Part shown: positions 46,205 to 56,334 of the stretch, in pieces
Layout: each line of letters opens with the position of its first letter
How positions within the stretch are numbered: the first letter of the stretch is position 1
Assembly (NCBI GenBank): GCA_016875015.1
Contig: VGSJ01000007.1
Coordinates: forward strand, 1 to 63,610
Direction of reading: 5' to 3'
Source of the DNA: Deltaproteobacteria bacterium
GTDB lineage: Bacteria > Desulfobacterota > Desulfobaccia > Desulfobaccales > 0-14-0-80-60-11
Length of the DNA stretch: 63,610 nt
Translations under genes and position numbers: made by a program
The notes under the pieces: generated by a model
Databases searched by the model: none
The model's input: the letters and a program-made list of their open reading frames with translations, nothing else
Told to the model about the DNA's origin: nothing

Positions 46205-47356
46205 TTACAGGTACTTCCGGGACACAACACTAGGCCACCGCGGTTCCCACCAGGTCTTGATCATCTCCACCACGTCCGCAACCGAGATCGCCTCCATACA
46301 GAGGTTCTTCGGACATTTTTTCAGCAGGCAGGGTTCCTGGGTGCAGACTTCTTGCCGTTTATGGAGGGCGACGCCCCAGTCCACGCCATAAGGCCCTACC
46401 CGCCGGGGGTCGTCGGCGCCGATGAGGGCGATGGTGGGCGCCCTGAGGGCCAGGCCCATGTGCAGGGGGCCGCTGTCGTTGGCCACCAGGAGACGGCAAT
46501 GGCTGAGCAGGGCCGCCACGGTGAGCAGAGGGAAGCGCCCGCCGGTGACCAGGGTGGGGCCGGCAAGTCGGGCGGCGATGGCCTCGGCCTGCTCCCGGTC
46601 GCCGGCGCCGCTGATGATAAGGAGCGGGGCGCGATATGACTCATATAAAAAATTCCCCAGTTCGATGAATGAGGCCGCCGGCCACCACTTGTAGGGATCG
46701 GAGCCGGTGGGGTGGAGGGCCATCAGGCGGGGTGGCACGTGGCCGAAATTTTCCGTCAGGATGGCCGCGGCCTGCTCTGATTCCTCCGGCGGTAAAAAGA
46801 GGTCCATGCGCTTGTCGGCCGTGTCGGCGCCAACGAGGCGGACGAAATTGAGGCGCCGCTCGATGGCGTGCTCATAGGGGTCGGTGGGCGCCACCGTGGC
46901 GGCATAGGCGAAAGCCAAGGGGCTCTTGGCCGAACCGATGATATAAGGACTCCCGGTCAGGGAGGCCAGGAGGGTGGCTTCGGGGTCGTTGCCGTGGAGG
47001 ATGACAACCAGGTCGTAGGCTCGGAGGCGCAGGTCCCGGGCCAGGGTCAAGAGGCGCCGGTTGCGGCCGGGGTAGGTAAAAATCCGGCCCACGTGAGGAT
47101 TATGGGCCAGGAGGGCCCCGAACACCCGGTGGGCCAGGACCTCCAGTTCCCAGGCCGGGAACCGCTCCTTCAAGGCCCGGATGGCCGGGGTGGAAAACAG
47201 CGTGTCCCCCAAAGCGGTGGCGCTGATGAGCAAGACCCGCCGAACCTCCCCGGTGTCCAGGTCGGTGGTGTCCAGGTCGGTTAGGGGCCGGGGCGGCCGC
47301 CGCCTGACTCGGCGGGCCAGATAGGTGTAGGCCAGTTTCATGAATAATTTGTGCAT
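46205..47356 (-). CDS. family 9 glycosyltransferase (heptosyltransferase type)
   Basis: This 383-aa GT9 protein resembles ADP-heptose:LPS heptosyltransferases that extend the inner core on the cytoplasmic face. It shows LLISATALGDTLFSTPAI near residue 40, the usual start of the N-terminal Rossmann domain. MALHPTGSDPYKWWPAASF is the nucleotide-sugar loop, and VANDSGPLHMGLALRAPT is the acceptor/donor site motif. The basic N-terminus (YLARRVRRRPPRP) could tether it to the membrane. It lies on the same strand as the GT4 gene but is separated by 369 bp of repeats. Confidence 0.9.
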   Translation of the reverse strand: MHKLFMKLAYTYLARRVRRRPPRPLTDLDTTDLDTGEVRRVLLISATALGDTLFSTPAIRALKERFPAWELEVLAHRVFGALLAHNPHVGRIFTYPGRNRRLLTLARDLRLRAYDLVVILHGNDPEATLLASLTGSPYIIGSAKSPLAFAYAATVAPTDPYEHAIERRLNFVRLVGADTADKRMDLFLPPEESEQAAAILTENFGHVPPRLMALHPTGSDPYKWWPAASFIELGNFLYESYRAPLLIISGAGDREQAEAIAARLAGPTLVTGGRFPLLTVAALLSHCRLLVANDSGPLHMGLALRAPTIALIGADDPRRVGPYGVDWGVALHKRQEVCTQEPCLLKKCPKNLCMEAISVADVVEMIKTWWEPRWPSVVSRKYL

Positions 47357-47409
47357 GCGAGCTCAGTCGGTAATCAGTAGCCAGTGGTCAGTGGTCAGTG
47401 ATCTAGAAA

Positions 47410-47725
47410 AAATATCAGGGTGGGCACTGCCCACCATCCTCATTATCCGTGCTGTTCTGAAAGGTTTTGGTGGCACAGGCTTCCAGCCTGTGCGCCGCAC
47501 CGGCAAGATGCCGGCGCCACCAAAGGCGGCGGCACGGAGGCCCGCCCCACCAACCTTTTCATGTTCATGCTTTACGGTTGAGCCGAAGGCTCATGTTCAA
47601 CTGCTGCGCTCACCGCGCATTCAGCCATGACCTATCGATTCCGCCAAGCAAAGCCTGGCGGGCAATTCGTTCCCAAGCGCAGCTTGGGAACGAAGGTTGA
47701 AAAGAGATGGTGCGCCGGGCGCACC
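47410..47725. repeat. palindromic repeat cluster between glycosyltransferase genes
   Basis: The modules GGTGGGCACTGCCCACC, GGTGGCACAGGCTTCCAGCC, GCACCGG...CCGGCGC, GGCACGGAGGCCCGCC, GGTTGAGCCGAAGGCTCAT and GGTGCGCCGGGCGCACC stand in series. The middle ones repeat the order seen at 31562-31710. No gene is seen in 47357-47725. Confidence 0.75.
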
Positions 47726-48937
47726 CTAGATTTTCGATTGGCCATGCTGGTTTAGTTCCATAACCTCATCGTAAAATTCTTCGAGGGTCCGGGCAATGCG
47801 CTCCCAGGAGAACTCGGTGCGCACCCAGTCACGGCCCTGCTGGCCCAGGCGTTGGCGCCGAGGCGGATCGCTGAGGAGCCCGATGATCTTCTCCGCCAGT
47901 TCGGAGGCGTCGTCCTTTTGCCGGAGCAGCAGGCCGTTAAAGTCCTCCCGCACCACTTCGGGGATGCCGCCCATCCGGGTGGCGATGATGGGGAGCCCGG
48001 CGGCGGCGGCCTCCAGAAAAACCAGCCCGAGGCCTTCCTCGATCTGGGACGGGCCCACAAAGACGTCGCCCAGGAGATAGGCCCGGGGCATGTCCGTCGG
48101 TGGGATAAACCCGGTGAGCACCACCCGGCCCGGCGCCCGGGCCAGGTCCCGGCGCAACTGGCTCATAAACGGGGTCTCCCGCATGGTGCGGTTTCGTCCG
48201 TATTCGGTGCCGCCCACCAGCACCAGCACCGCCCGGGGCGCAATTTCCCAGACCCGGGTCATGGCTCGAAGCAGAATATGGACCCCCTTGCTCTCCCTGA
48301 GCTTCCCGGCAAAGAGGACAGTGGGTTCACTCTCAATGCCATACTGGCGGCGCACCTCCTGGACCCCGGCGGCCTGGTCCCAGCGCGGGACAAAGGCATC
48401 GGTCTCCACCCCATTATAGATCACCCGAGAGAGGCCGGCTCCCAGCCCCAGCCGGGACCGTTCCCGCTCCAGCACGAAGTTGCTGCACGCGGCAAACCCC
48501 GCCACCGGGATGGGAGTGCCGGGGAGGGGTCGTTCGCGTTTCCCCAGGGACGCATAGAGGTTGTGCATGTGCAGGATGATGGGGAGTTCCCCGCGAGAGC
48601 GGCGCGCCAGGGACAGGGCCAGCAGCGGCCGGTTGTGGACGTGAATGAGGTCGGGCCGGACCCGGCGGATGATCCGGGCCACGGCGCGGTCATAGAGGGG
48701 GAAATAATTGCGGTAGCGGCAGTAGAGCCACCGGCGCCAGCCATCCAGGGGAACGCGGTGGTACTCGGCCTGGCCCCGGGTTTCATAGACCGGCAATTCG
48801 GGATCGGACACCCCGATGACCAGCGGTCGCCAGCCCGTGAAATGGTCCACCACCTTTTCGATGAACAACTCCGCCGCCCCGCCCCGGATGGGCGGGATGG
48901 GGTAGAGTTCGGGGCCGATCAGGGCTACGGTGGGCAT
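47726..48937 (-). CDS. family 4 glycosyltransferase
   Basis: This 403-aa GT-B fold enzyme has a glycine-rich N-terminal loop (PIRGGAAELFIEKVV). VLFAGKLRESKGVHILLRAM is the GT4 C-domain signature, and VFVGPSQIEEGLGLVFLEAAAAGLPIIA follows, with the E(x)7E motif that contacts the donor sugar nucleotide. It is likely cytoplasmic and involved in cell-surface polysaccharide or LPS. The donor and acceptor cannot be read from the sequence. Confidence 0.9.
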   Translation of the reverse strand: MPTVALIGPELYPIPPIRGGAAELFIEKVVDHFTGWRPLVIGVSDPELPVYETRGQAEYHRVPLDGWRRWLYCRYRNYFPLYDRAVARIIRRVRPDLIHVHNRPLLALSLARRSRGELPIILHMHNLYASLGKRERPLPGTPIPVAGFAACSNFVLERERSRLGLGAGLSRVIYNGVETDAFVPRWDQAAGVQEVRRQYGIESEPTVLFAGKLRESKGVHILLRAMTRVWEIAPRAVLVLVGGTEYGRNRTMRETPFMSQLRRDLARAPGRVVLTGFIPPTDMPRAYLLGDVFVGPSQIEEGLGLVFLEAAAAGLPIIATRMGGIPEVVREDFNGLLLRQKDDASELAEKIIGLLSDPPRRQRLGQQGRDWVRTEFSWERIARTLEEFYDEVMELNQHGQSKI

Positions 48938-49241
48938 GGGCGCCGGCCTTTAATGCCGTTTCCGGTTTTTGGTTTTTGGTCAAAAACCATTCAAAAAATT
49001 ATAAGATGTTATAGTTATATTTTGTCGCGTTTGAAAGCGTACCTGGTATAAGGGGTGGATGGTCCGTCCCGGGGATCGCCACTGCCGTCGGCTGAGAGAA
49101 CCCCAACCACGGGAGACTTAAGCGAACCCGATATGCACCTTATATCACCAAAATGAACTAATTTTTAGCACTTTCGGCCGGCGGGCCCAAATGCTCCGGT
49201 GCAGAGCCAGCCGCAAGGAAGCTAATCTTTTCATAAATTTC
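48938..49241. other. gene-free upstream region of the CoA ligase
   Basis: There is no gene. A GC-rich patch (about 49055-49130) contains GGCTGAGAG but lacks the rest of a TPP aptamer. The remainder is AT-rich and leads into a promoter. Confidence 0.5.
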
Positions 49242-49269
49242 TTGACACTTGGGACAGACTTTGTAATAT
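49242..49269 (+). promoter_or_regulatory. strong sigma-70-type promoter of the CoA ligase
   Basis: A perfect TTGACA and TAATAT are separated by 16 bp, with a leader of about 70 nt ending in GGAGG before the ATG at 49346. Confidence 0.7.
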
Positions 49270-49345
49270 GCTTCACATAGTTGTATTTCCGGGTATGGAC
49301 CGAAAGACCGTGAGAATTACCAATATCTGAAGGAGGTAGCAGTAC

Positions 49346-51031
49346 ATGAGTAAGATTCCAGCTGATTATTTACCACCCAAAGAACTCTGGGCCCATTATA
49401 CGGTGCCCGAGGAGTTCAAACAGTTTGCCTCAGGATCGTGGAATATTGCGGAAGAATTGCTTGACCGGCACATCAAAGAAGGTAGGGGCGACAACGTCGC
49501 CGTCTACTTCGGAGACCAGAAGATCACCTATAAAGAACTGCTGGTCATGTCCAACAAGTTCGCCAACGTCCTCACCAAGCAGGGCGTCGTGGCCCAGGAC
49601 CGGGTGGGGCTCCGCCTGACCAACATGCCGGAAGCCGTGGCCATCAATTTCGGCATCATGAAGTGCGGCGCCATCCCGGTGCCCATATCCCCCCTGTGGG
49701 CCAAGGAAGAAGTGGCCTTTGTGCTCAACAACGCCGAATTCAAGGCCTTTGCGGTAAGCTTCCCTCTGATGGGCGCGGTGGAAGAAGCCAGGCACGAATT
49801 CGAGTTCCCCACCAAGCTCATCGTGGTGGGCGGCAAGCCCGAAGACTGGGAAGCCAAGGGCTGCGTCTCCTTCGGCAAAGAGATGGCCGCGGCGTCGGAC
49901 CAGTTCGCCAACGTCAAACTGGGCGCCGACGACATCGGGGTCATCCTGTTCACCTCGGGCACCACCGGCCAGCCCAAGGGCTGCGTCCACTTCGTCAAAG
50001 AGGTGCTGATCGAGTCCCACCTGGTTAACAAGTACGTTTGGAAGCTGGCTCCCGGGGAAGTGCTGGGCGGCTCCGCGCCGGTGTCCTTCGCGGCGGGTTA
50101 CGGCACCTTCTGCATGATCCCCTTTGCCGGCGGCGGCGCCATCTCCCTGTTGCCCAAGTTCACCCCGGACGACATGATGGGCACCATCGTCAAACACAAG
50201 ATCACGGTAGTCACCGGTCTGCCCACCGCCTACCGGAAACTTTTGGAAATGCCCAACTTCAACGACTACGACGTCTCCTGCGTCCGCATGTACACCACCG
50301 GCGGCGACGCCTTGACCGGCAAGACCCTGGCCATGTGGCAGGCCAAAACCGGCAAACCCATCTGGGAAGGCCTGGGCGGCACCGAGATGATGCACCTGGT
50401 GACCAGTAACACCATGAGCGACATCCCCATGCCCGATTCCATCGGCCGCGCCCTACCCGGCTTCGAGATCAAGGTGGTCCGGGAAGACGGCACCACCGCG
50501 GGCCCCGGCGAAGTGGGCAGCATGCTGATCAAGGGCCCCACCGCCACCCTGTACTGGAAGCCCTACATCCAGGACAACAAGCTCCTGAAAACCATGAAGA
50601 AGGGCATCAAGGACGGCTACAACATGATGGGCGACGCCGTCATGATGGATAAAGACGGCTTTATCTTCTTCCAGGCCCGGGAAGACGACATGATCAAGTC
50701 CTCCGGCTTCCGCCTGGCCCCCTCGGAGATCGAAGACGCCATCCTCCGGCATCCGGCGGTCCGGGACGACGCGGTAGTGGGGATCCCCGACGAGGTCCTG
50801 GGCCAGAAAGTCGTGGCCATGGTGGAACTGGAGCCCGGTCACGTTGCCTCCCAGGAGCTGGCCAGCGACATCATCAAATCCTGCCTGGACGTGCTGGGCA
50901 TGTACAAGCTGCCCCGGGAAGTGGTGTTCATGGATGCCATCCCCCGGACGCCCACCGGCAAGATCCTCAAGAAGGTGCTGCGGAAGGACTATCCGGAGTA
51001 CCCCACTAAGTATGTACCTAAGGTAAAGTAG
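49346..51031 (+). CDS. benzoate/aminobenzoate-CoA-ligase-like acyl-CoA synthetase
   Basis: This 561-aa ANL-superfamily enzyme activates a carboxylate with ATP and joins it to CoA. Core motifs are FTSGTTGQPKG (about 202-212), the A5 region GLGGTEMMHLVT, MGDAVMMDKDGFIFFQAREDDMIKSSGFRLAPSEIE (A7-A8, given here in outline), and the C-terminal TPTGKILKKVLRK with the catalytic Lys. The overall pattern is nearest to benzoate- and 2-aminobenzoate-CoA ligases, but the acid used cannot be settled by eye. It has its own strong promoter and double terminator and very uniform codon use, which suggests high expression as a single gene. Confidence 0.85.
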   Translation: MSKIPADYLPPKELWAHYTVPEEFKQFASGSWNIAEELLDRHIKEGRGDNVAVYFGDQKITYKELLVMSNKFANVLTKQGVVAQDRVGLRLTNMPEAVAINFGIMKCGAIPVPISPLWAKEEVAFVLNNAEFKAFAVSFPLMGAVEEARHEFEFPTKLIVVGGKPEDWEAKGCVSFGKEMAAASDQFANVKLGADDIGVILFTSGTTGQPKGCVHFVKEVLIESHLVNKYVWKLAPGEVLGGSAPVSFAAGYGTFCMIPFAGGGAISLLPKFTPDDMMGTIVKHKITVVTGLPTAYRKLLEMPNFNDYDVSCVRMYTTGGDALTGKTLAMWQAKTGKPIWEGLGGTEMMHLVTSNTMSDIPMPDSIGRALPGFEIKVVREDGTTAGPGEVGSMLIKGPTATLYWKPYIQDNKLLKTMKKGIKDGYNMMGDAVMMDKDGFIFFQAREDDMIKSSGFRLAPSEIEDAILRHPAVRDDAVVGIPDEVLGQKVVAMVELEPGHVASQELASDIIKSCLDVLGMYKLPREVVFMDAIPRTPTGKILKKVLRKDYPEYPTKYVPKVK

Positions 51032-52483
<1,452 letters not shown>

Positions 52484-52526
52484 GCCGGCGCTGAAGGCGG
52501 CTCTGCCGCAACGCTAAGTACAGTGG

Positions 52527-52728
52527 TTCATAAATACGGCAACGTATTTCTTAACTCCGTGAAGATCACTTCCCCCCACCCTGACCCTCAACCCCCATTG
52601 GGGGAGCGGGAAAAAGACGGGACCGATTTGACACTCTGCCATCATAAAAAACCCGGCGGCCTAACCTACCCCCTCTCCATCCGCTTCAAGGGTTGGGGGG
52701 CGATATATGACGCGAACGTATTTATGAA
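52527..52728. mobile_element. 202-bp MITE-like element
   Basis: The ends TTCATAAATACG (52527-52538) and CGTATTTATGAA (52717-52728) are a perfect 12-bp inverted pair. The interior carries a CCCCCATTGGGGG-type repeat (about 52570-52617). I could not define a clean target duplication. The 467-bp gap from purA to thrS otherwise holds the thrS leader. Confidence 0.65.
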
Positions 52729-52759
52729 ACCCGGTAGTTAGCCGCCCCACGAAAATTTC

Positions 52760-52790
52760 TTGACATCCACAGGTATTTATGAGACATAGA
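52760..52790 (+). promoter_or_regulatory. candidate thrS promoter
   Basis: TTGACA (52760-52765) is followed at 17-19 bp by a weak -10 (GACATA/CATAGA). It would give a leader of about 150 nt. A second TTGACA at 52820 is an alternative. Confidence 0.4.
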
Positions 52791-52895
52791 TGAGTGGATT
52801 TTGGTTCAATCAGATGGCCTTGACACCGGAGATTGAGAAATTTAACGGCAACCCTGTTGAATTTTAAACGTATGTAACATCATTGTGTATTTGAC

Positions 52896-52938
52896 GGCAT
52901 CTAAGAAGGCGTCTGGGGACGCCTGAGATGCCTTTTTT
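52896..52938 (+). terminator. terminator-like attenuator just upstream of thrS
   Basis: The outer stem GGCATCT/AGATGCC and inner stem GGCGTC/GACGCC are followed by TTTTTT, ending 12 nt before the thrS ATG. Its position means thrS needs read-through, so it is probably an attenuator. Confidence 0.75.
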
Positions 52939-52950
52939 ATTGAGGCAGGC

Positions 52951-54882
52951 ATGATCAAAGTTACCCTGGATCACGGTTCCACCGTCACCCTGCCGCAGGG
53001 GGCGACGCTAGCCCAGGCCTTGCAGGCCCTGGGCGTGGCTGGCGACCGGGAGGTGGTGGCGGCCAGGATCGACGGGGATTTGTTGGACCTGTCCGGCGTG
53101 CTCTCGGCCGATTGCACCATCGCCCCCATTCGCCTGGACAGTTCCGAGGGTCTGGAGATCATGCGCCATTCCGCCGCGCACCTGATGGCTGAAGCGGTGC
53201 GGAACCTGTTTCCCGGGGTCAAAGTGGCCATCGGCCCGGCCATCGAAGCGGGCTTTTACTATGACTTTGGCGTGCCCGAGCCCTTTACCCCGGAAGACCT
53301 GGCGAAAATAGAAACCCACATGGCCGAGTTGACGGCCCAGGATCAGCCCTTCCGGCGCGACGACATGAGCCGGGAGCAGGCGATCAACTATTTCCGGGGC
53401 GAAGGCGAAGCCTACAAGGTGGAACTCCTGGAGGAGATCCCCCAGGATACGGTGAGCCTCTATCAACAGGGAAATTTCATCGATCTTTGCCGGGGGCCCC
53501 ACATCCCGTCCACCGGGTATATCAAGGCCTTCAAGCTCACCGCCACTTCCGGGGCTTACTGGCGGGGGGACGAACGCCGGCCCATGCTCCAGCGTATTTA
53601 CGGCACCGCCTTCCCCACCAAAGAGGATATGGCGCGCCACCTGGAACTCCTGGAGGAAGCCAAACGCCGGGACCACCGCCGCCTGGGCCGGGAGTTGGAG
53701 TTGTTCAGCATCGAAGAGGACGCGGGGCCGGGGCTGGTGATCTACCACCCCAAGGGCGCCCTGCTCCGGAGCCTCATCGAGAATTTCGAGCGCCGGGAGC
53801 ACCTCAAGCGGGGCTATCAGATGGTCATGGGGCCCCAGATGCTCAAGGCCGACCTGTGGAAACGCTCCGGCCATTGGGACAACTACCGGGATCACATGTA
53901 CTTCACCGAGGTGGAAGGCCAGGGCTACGGCATCAAGCCCATGAACTGCCTGGCCCACATGCTGATCTACAAATCCAAGGTGAGGAGCTACCGGGAGCTG
54001 CCGCTGCGCCTGTTCGAGTTGGGCACCGTGCTGCGCCACGAGCGTTCCGGGGTGTTGCACGGCCTCATCCGGGTGCGCCAGTTCACCCAGGACGATGCCC
54101 ATATCCTGTGCATGCCGGAGCAGGTGGAAAGCGAAATCCTGGGGGTGCTTAAGTTCGTGGCCGAGGTCATGGCAATTTTCGGGTTCGACTACGAAGTGGA
54201 ACTGTCCACCCGGCCGGAGAAATCCATCGGCACCGACGCGGAGTGGGACCTGGCCACCAACGCCCTCGTCGGGGCGCTTGCGACCAGGGGGCTGCCCTAC
54301 GACATCTGCGCCGGGGAAGGGGCCTTCTACGGGCCCAAAATTGACATCAAGCTCAAGGACGCCCTGCAGCGCCGCTGGCAATGCGCCACCATCCAGTGCG
54401 ATTTCACTCTGCCGGAGCGCTTTGATCTCGCTTACATCGGCCCGGATGGGGAACGCCACCGCCCGGTGATGCTGCACCGGGTGATCCTGGGCTCCCTGGA
54501 GCGCTTCATGGGAGTCCTGATAGAGCACTTCGCCGGGGCCTTCCCGGTCTGGCTGGCCCCGGTGCAGGCTATCCTTTTGCCCATCACCGACCGGGTCCAT
54601 GCCTACGCCCAGGAGGTGGCAGGTTTGCTGTTGGATGCGGACTTGCGGGTCGAAGTGGATACCCGGCAGGAAACCTTGCGCTACAAGATCAGAGAAGCCC
54701 AGGGACAGAAAATACCATACATGGTTATCATGGGGGACCGGGAGGCGGCTGACCGCACCCTGGCGCCCCGCTTGCGGGACGGCACGGAGTTGAAGGGCGT
54801 CTCCCTGGAGGCGTTTATCCAGCGCCTTCAGGAGGAGTCCCGGACTCCCCCCCCGCCCACTCTGCATAATTTCAGGAGGTGA
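52951..54882 (+). CDS. thrS: threonyl-tRNA synthetase
   Basis: ThrRS charges tRNA-Thr and edits mis-made Ser-tRNA. The 643-aa protein has the N-terminal TGS domain (1-62) and the editing domain with HSAAH and later Cys/His ligands. The class II catalytic domain follows, with motif 2 around [20 protein letters not shown], zinc ligands including CLAH, and motif 3 [18 protein letters not shown]. The C-terminal anticodon-binding domain ends the protein. GAGG lies upstream of the ATG. It starts the thrS-infC-rpmI-rplT-pheS cluster and overlaps the untranslated frame of infC. Confidence 0.97.
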   Translation: MIKVTLDHGSTVTLPQGATLAQALQALGVAGDREVVAARIDGDLLDLSGVLSADCTIAPIRLDSSEGLEIMRHSAAHLMAEAVRNLFPGVKVAIGPAIEAGFYYDFGVPEPFTPEDLAKIETHMAELTAQDQPFRRDDMSREQAINYFRGEGEAYKVELLEEIPQDTVSLYQQGNFIDLCRGPHIPSTGYIKAFKLTATSGAYWRGDERRPMLQRIYGTAFPTKEDMARHLELLEEAKRRDHRRLGRELELFSIEEDAGPGLVIYHPKGALLRSLIENFERREHLKRGYQMVMGPQMLKADLWKRSGHWDNYRDHMYFTEVEGQGYGIKPMNCLAHMLIYKSKVRSYRELPLRLFELGTVLRHERSGVLHGLIRVRQFTQDDAHILCMPEQVESEILGVLKFVAEVMAIFGFDYEVELSTRPEKSIGTDAEWDLATNALVGALATRGLPYDICAGEGAFYGPKIDIKLKDALQRRWQCATIQCDFTLPERFDLAYIGPDGERHRPVMLHRVILGSLERFMGVLIEHFAGAFPVWLAPVQAILLPITDRVHAYAQEVAGLLLDADLRVEVDTRQETLRYKIREAQGQKIPYMVIMGDREAADRTLAPRLRDGTELKGVSLEAFIQRLQEESRTPPPPTLHNFRR

Positions 54883-54887
54883 CGGCC

Positions 54888-55400
54888 ATCCAGAAGCAGC
54901 AAAGAGTGAGAATTAACGAGCAGATCAGGGTGCCGGAGGTGCGGCTTATCAGCGCCGACGGGCAACAGGTCGGGGTTATGCCCATCAAAGAGGCGTTAGC
55001 GCTGGCAACCGAGGCGCACCTGGACCTGGTGGAGGTTGCCCCCCAGGCCGCCCCGCCGGTTTGCCGCATCATGGATTACGGCAAGTTCAAGTATGAGCAG
55101 AGCAAGAAACTGCAAGAAGCCCGGCGTAAGGCGACCACGATCCAGGTAAAGGAGATCAAGGTCCGGCCCAAGATCGAAGAGCACGACATGAACTTCAAAT
55201 TGAAGAATACCCGGCGCTTTTTAGGAGAGGGCGACAAGGTCAAGATCTCAGTGATTTTTCGGGGCCGGGAGATCGCCCACACGGACCGAGGGTTTCGCCT
55301 TCTGTCCCAGATGGTCGAAGCCCTGGCGGATGTGGGAACTGTGGAGACGAATCCCAAGCTGGAAGGCCGGAACCTCTCCATGATCGTTACCCCCAAGTAG
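54888..55400 (+). CDS. infC: translation initiation factor IF-3
   Basis: IF-3 keeps 30S subunits free and checks initiation codons. The product is 170 aa with both halves: N-domain NEQIRVPEVRLISADGQQVG and the linker and C-domain IKVRPKIEEHDMNFKLKN. I place the start at ATC (54888), not the in-frame GTG at 54879. That GTG overlaps the Shine-Dalgarno AGGAGGT (54874-54880), whereas the ATC lies 7 nt beyond it. infC genes typically use AUU or a similar poor codon so that IF-3 limits its own synthesis. The gene starts 5 bp after the thrS stop. Confidence 0.93.
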   Translation: MQKQQRVRINEQIRVPEVRLISADGQQVGVMPIKEALALATEAHLDLVEVAPQAAPPVCRIMDYGKFKYEQSKKLQEARRKATTIQVKEIKVRPKIEEHDMNFKLKNTRRFLGEGDKVKISVIFRGREIAHTDRGFRLLSQMVEALADVGTVETNPKLEGRNLSMIVTPK

Positions 55401-55473
55401 TCCTGAGCTATTTCCGGTGTAACCGCGGAACCACCTCCCGGGTGGGATAGGAAAGGATTTTTTTGCAAACACA

Positions 55474-55502
55474 TTGTTAAAATGTGACGAATAGAGTATA
55501 AA
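55474..55502 (+). promoter_or_regulatory. internal promoter before rpmI
   Basis: TTGTTA and TATAAA have a 17-bp spacer inside the 204-bp infC-rpmI gap. Confidence 0.55.
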
Positions 55503-55554
55503 ATGTAAGTTTGCCTGTTAGCGGAATATAAGCTCCAGGAACCGGATAATCCAC

Positions 55555-55577
55555 CCGGCCGCCTGTCTGGCGGCCGG
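55555..55577 (+). promoter_or_regulatory. leader hairpin upstream of rpmI
   Basis: CCGGCCGCC and GGCGGCCGG form a stem with a 5-nt loop, 27 nt before the rpmI start. It is a possible L20 autoregulatory or stabilising structure. Confidence 0.4.
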
Positions 55578-55604
55578 CAGTGTTAGCACCATGTGAGGTT
55601 AACC

Positions 55605-55802
55605 ATGCCCAAGATAAAAACCCATCGGGGCGCAGCTAAACGCTTCAAGGCCACGGGCAAGGGCCGTCTGAAGCACAAGCAGCCCTACCACAGCCACATT
55701 CTGACCAGCAAGACCGCCAAGCGCAAGCGGCAGCTGCGGCAGGCGGCCTACCTGTCCGGGGCCGAGACCAAAAGCCTCAGGCGCCTGCTGCCTTATCTCT
55801 GA
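55605..55802 (+). CDS. rpmI: 50S ribosomal protein L35
   Basis: This is a 65-aa, very basic ribosomal protein. MPKIKTHRGAAKRFKATGKG is the standard L35 opening, and HILTSKTAKRKRQLRQAAYL follows as in other bacteria. The start at 55605 is preferred over an in-frame ATG four codons earlier because of the GAGGT site and family alignment. rplT follows after 15 bp. Confidence 0.97.
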   Translation: MPKIKTHRGAAKRFKATGKGRLKHKQPYHSHILTSKTAKRKRQLRQAAYLSGAETKSLRRLLPYL

Positions 55803-55817
55803 GATTAGGAGTTCGTT

Positions 55818-56171
55818 ATGCCACGCGTCAAAAAAAGCGTTGCCTCAAGGGCGCGCCGGAAAAAATGGCTGGGGATGGCCAAGGGGTTCCGCAGCGGCCG
55901 GCGCCGGCTTTACCGTTCCGCCCGGGAGGCCGTGGAGCGGGCCCTGACCTTCGCCTACCGGGACCGCAAAGTGCGGAAACGGGAGTTCCGAGGCCTGTGG
56001 ATCGTCCGCATCAACGCGGCGCTGCGGCCGCTGGGCATGTCCTACAGCAAATTCATCGGCGGGCTGAAAAAGGCCGAGATCAACCTGGACCGCAAGGTCC
56101 TGGCCGATATGGCGATCTTCGATCCCCAGGGGTTCGCCAAGGTGGCCGACCTCTCTCGCCAGGCGCTGTAA
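55818..56171 (+). CDS. rplT: 50S ribosomal protein L20
   Basis: This is a 117-aa basic protein of the usual length. It opens [18 protein letters not shown], then [20 protein letters not shown] and [21 protein letters not shown], all typical of L20. L20 is needed early in 50S assembly and in many bacteria represses the rpmI-rplT message. TTAGGAG precedes the ATG. Confidence 0.97.
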   Translation: MPRVKKSVASRARRKKWLGMAKGFRSGRRRLYRSAREAVERALTFAYRDRKVRKREFRGLWIVRINAALRPLGMSYSKFIGGLKKAEINLDRKVLADMAIFDPQGFAKVADLSRQAL

Positions 56172-56193
56172 AGGTACTTTCCGGTTTTCTGTC

Positions 56194-56226
56194 AGTGGCG
56201 CAGGCGTTTCGCCTGTGCCACTTTTT
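56194..56226 (+). terminator. palindromic repeat acting as a terminator between rplT and pheS
   Basis: AGTGGCGCAGGCG and CGCCTGTGCCACT with a TTT loop are followed by four T. It is a member of the GTGGCACAGG repeat family. A GTCATTCTG-type repeat follows to about 56310. Confidence 0.6.
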
Positions 56227-56334
56227 GGCCCGAGATCAGCCCGTTGTCATTCTGCGCGCAGCGAATTCTCTAGATGCTTCACTTCACTCTGCTCCGTTAG
56301 GATGACCTGAAGACCCGATAGGACGCCACCCGGG

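Noticed and set aside
49055-49140. GGCTGAGAG motif upstream of the CoA ligase suggested a TPP riboswitch
   Set aside because: The second conserved block (GAACCTGATCTGG...ACCAGCG type) is absent and the spacing does not fit, so the match is limited to a few bases.
52790-52867. 25-codon frame in the thrS leader as a threonine attenuator peptide
   Set aside because: It contains a single Thr codon and no ribosome-binding site, so classic amino-acid-sensing attenuation is not supported.
52740-52950. T-box leader for thrS
   Set aside because: No TGGNACCGCG-like T-box sequence or specifier-loop arrangement was found.
54879-54887. GTG as the infC start codon
   Set aside because: It overlaps the Shine-Dalgarno sequence itself, leaving no spacing for initiation.
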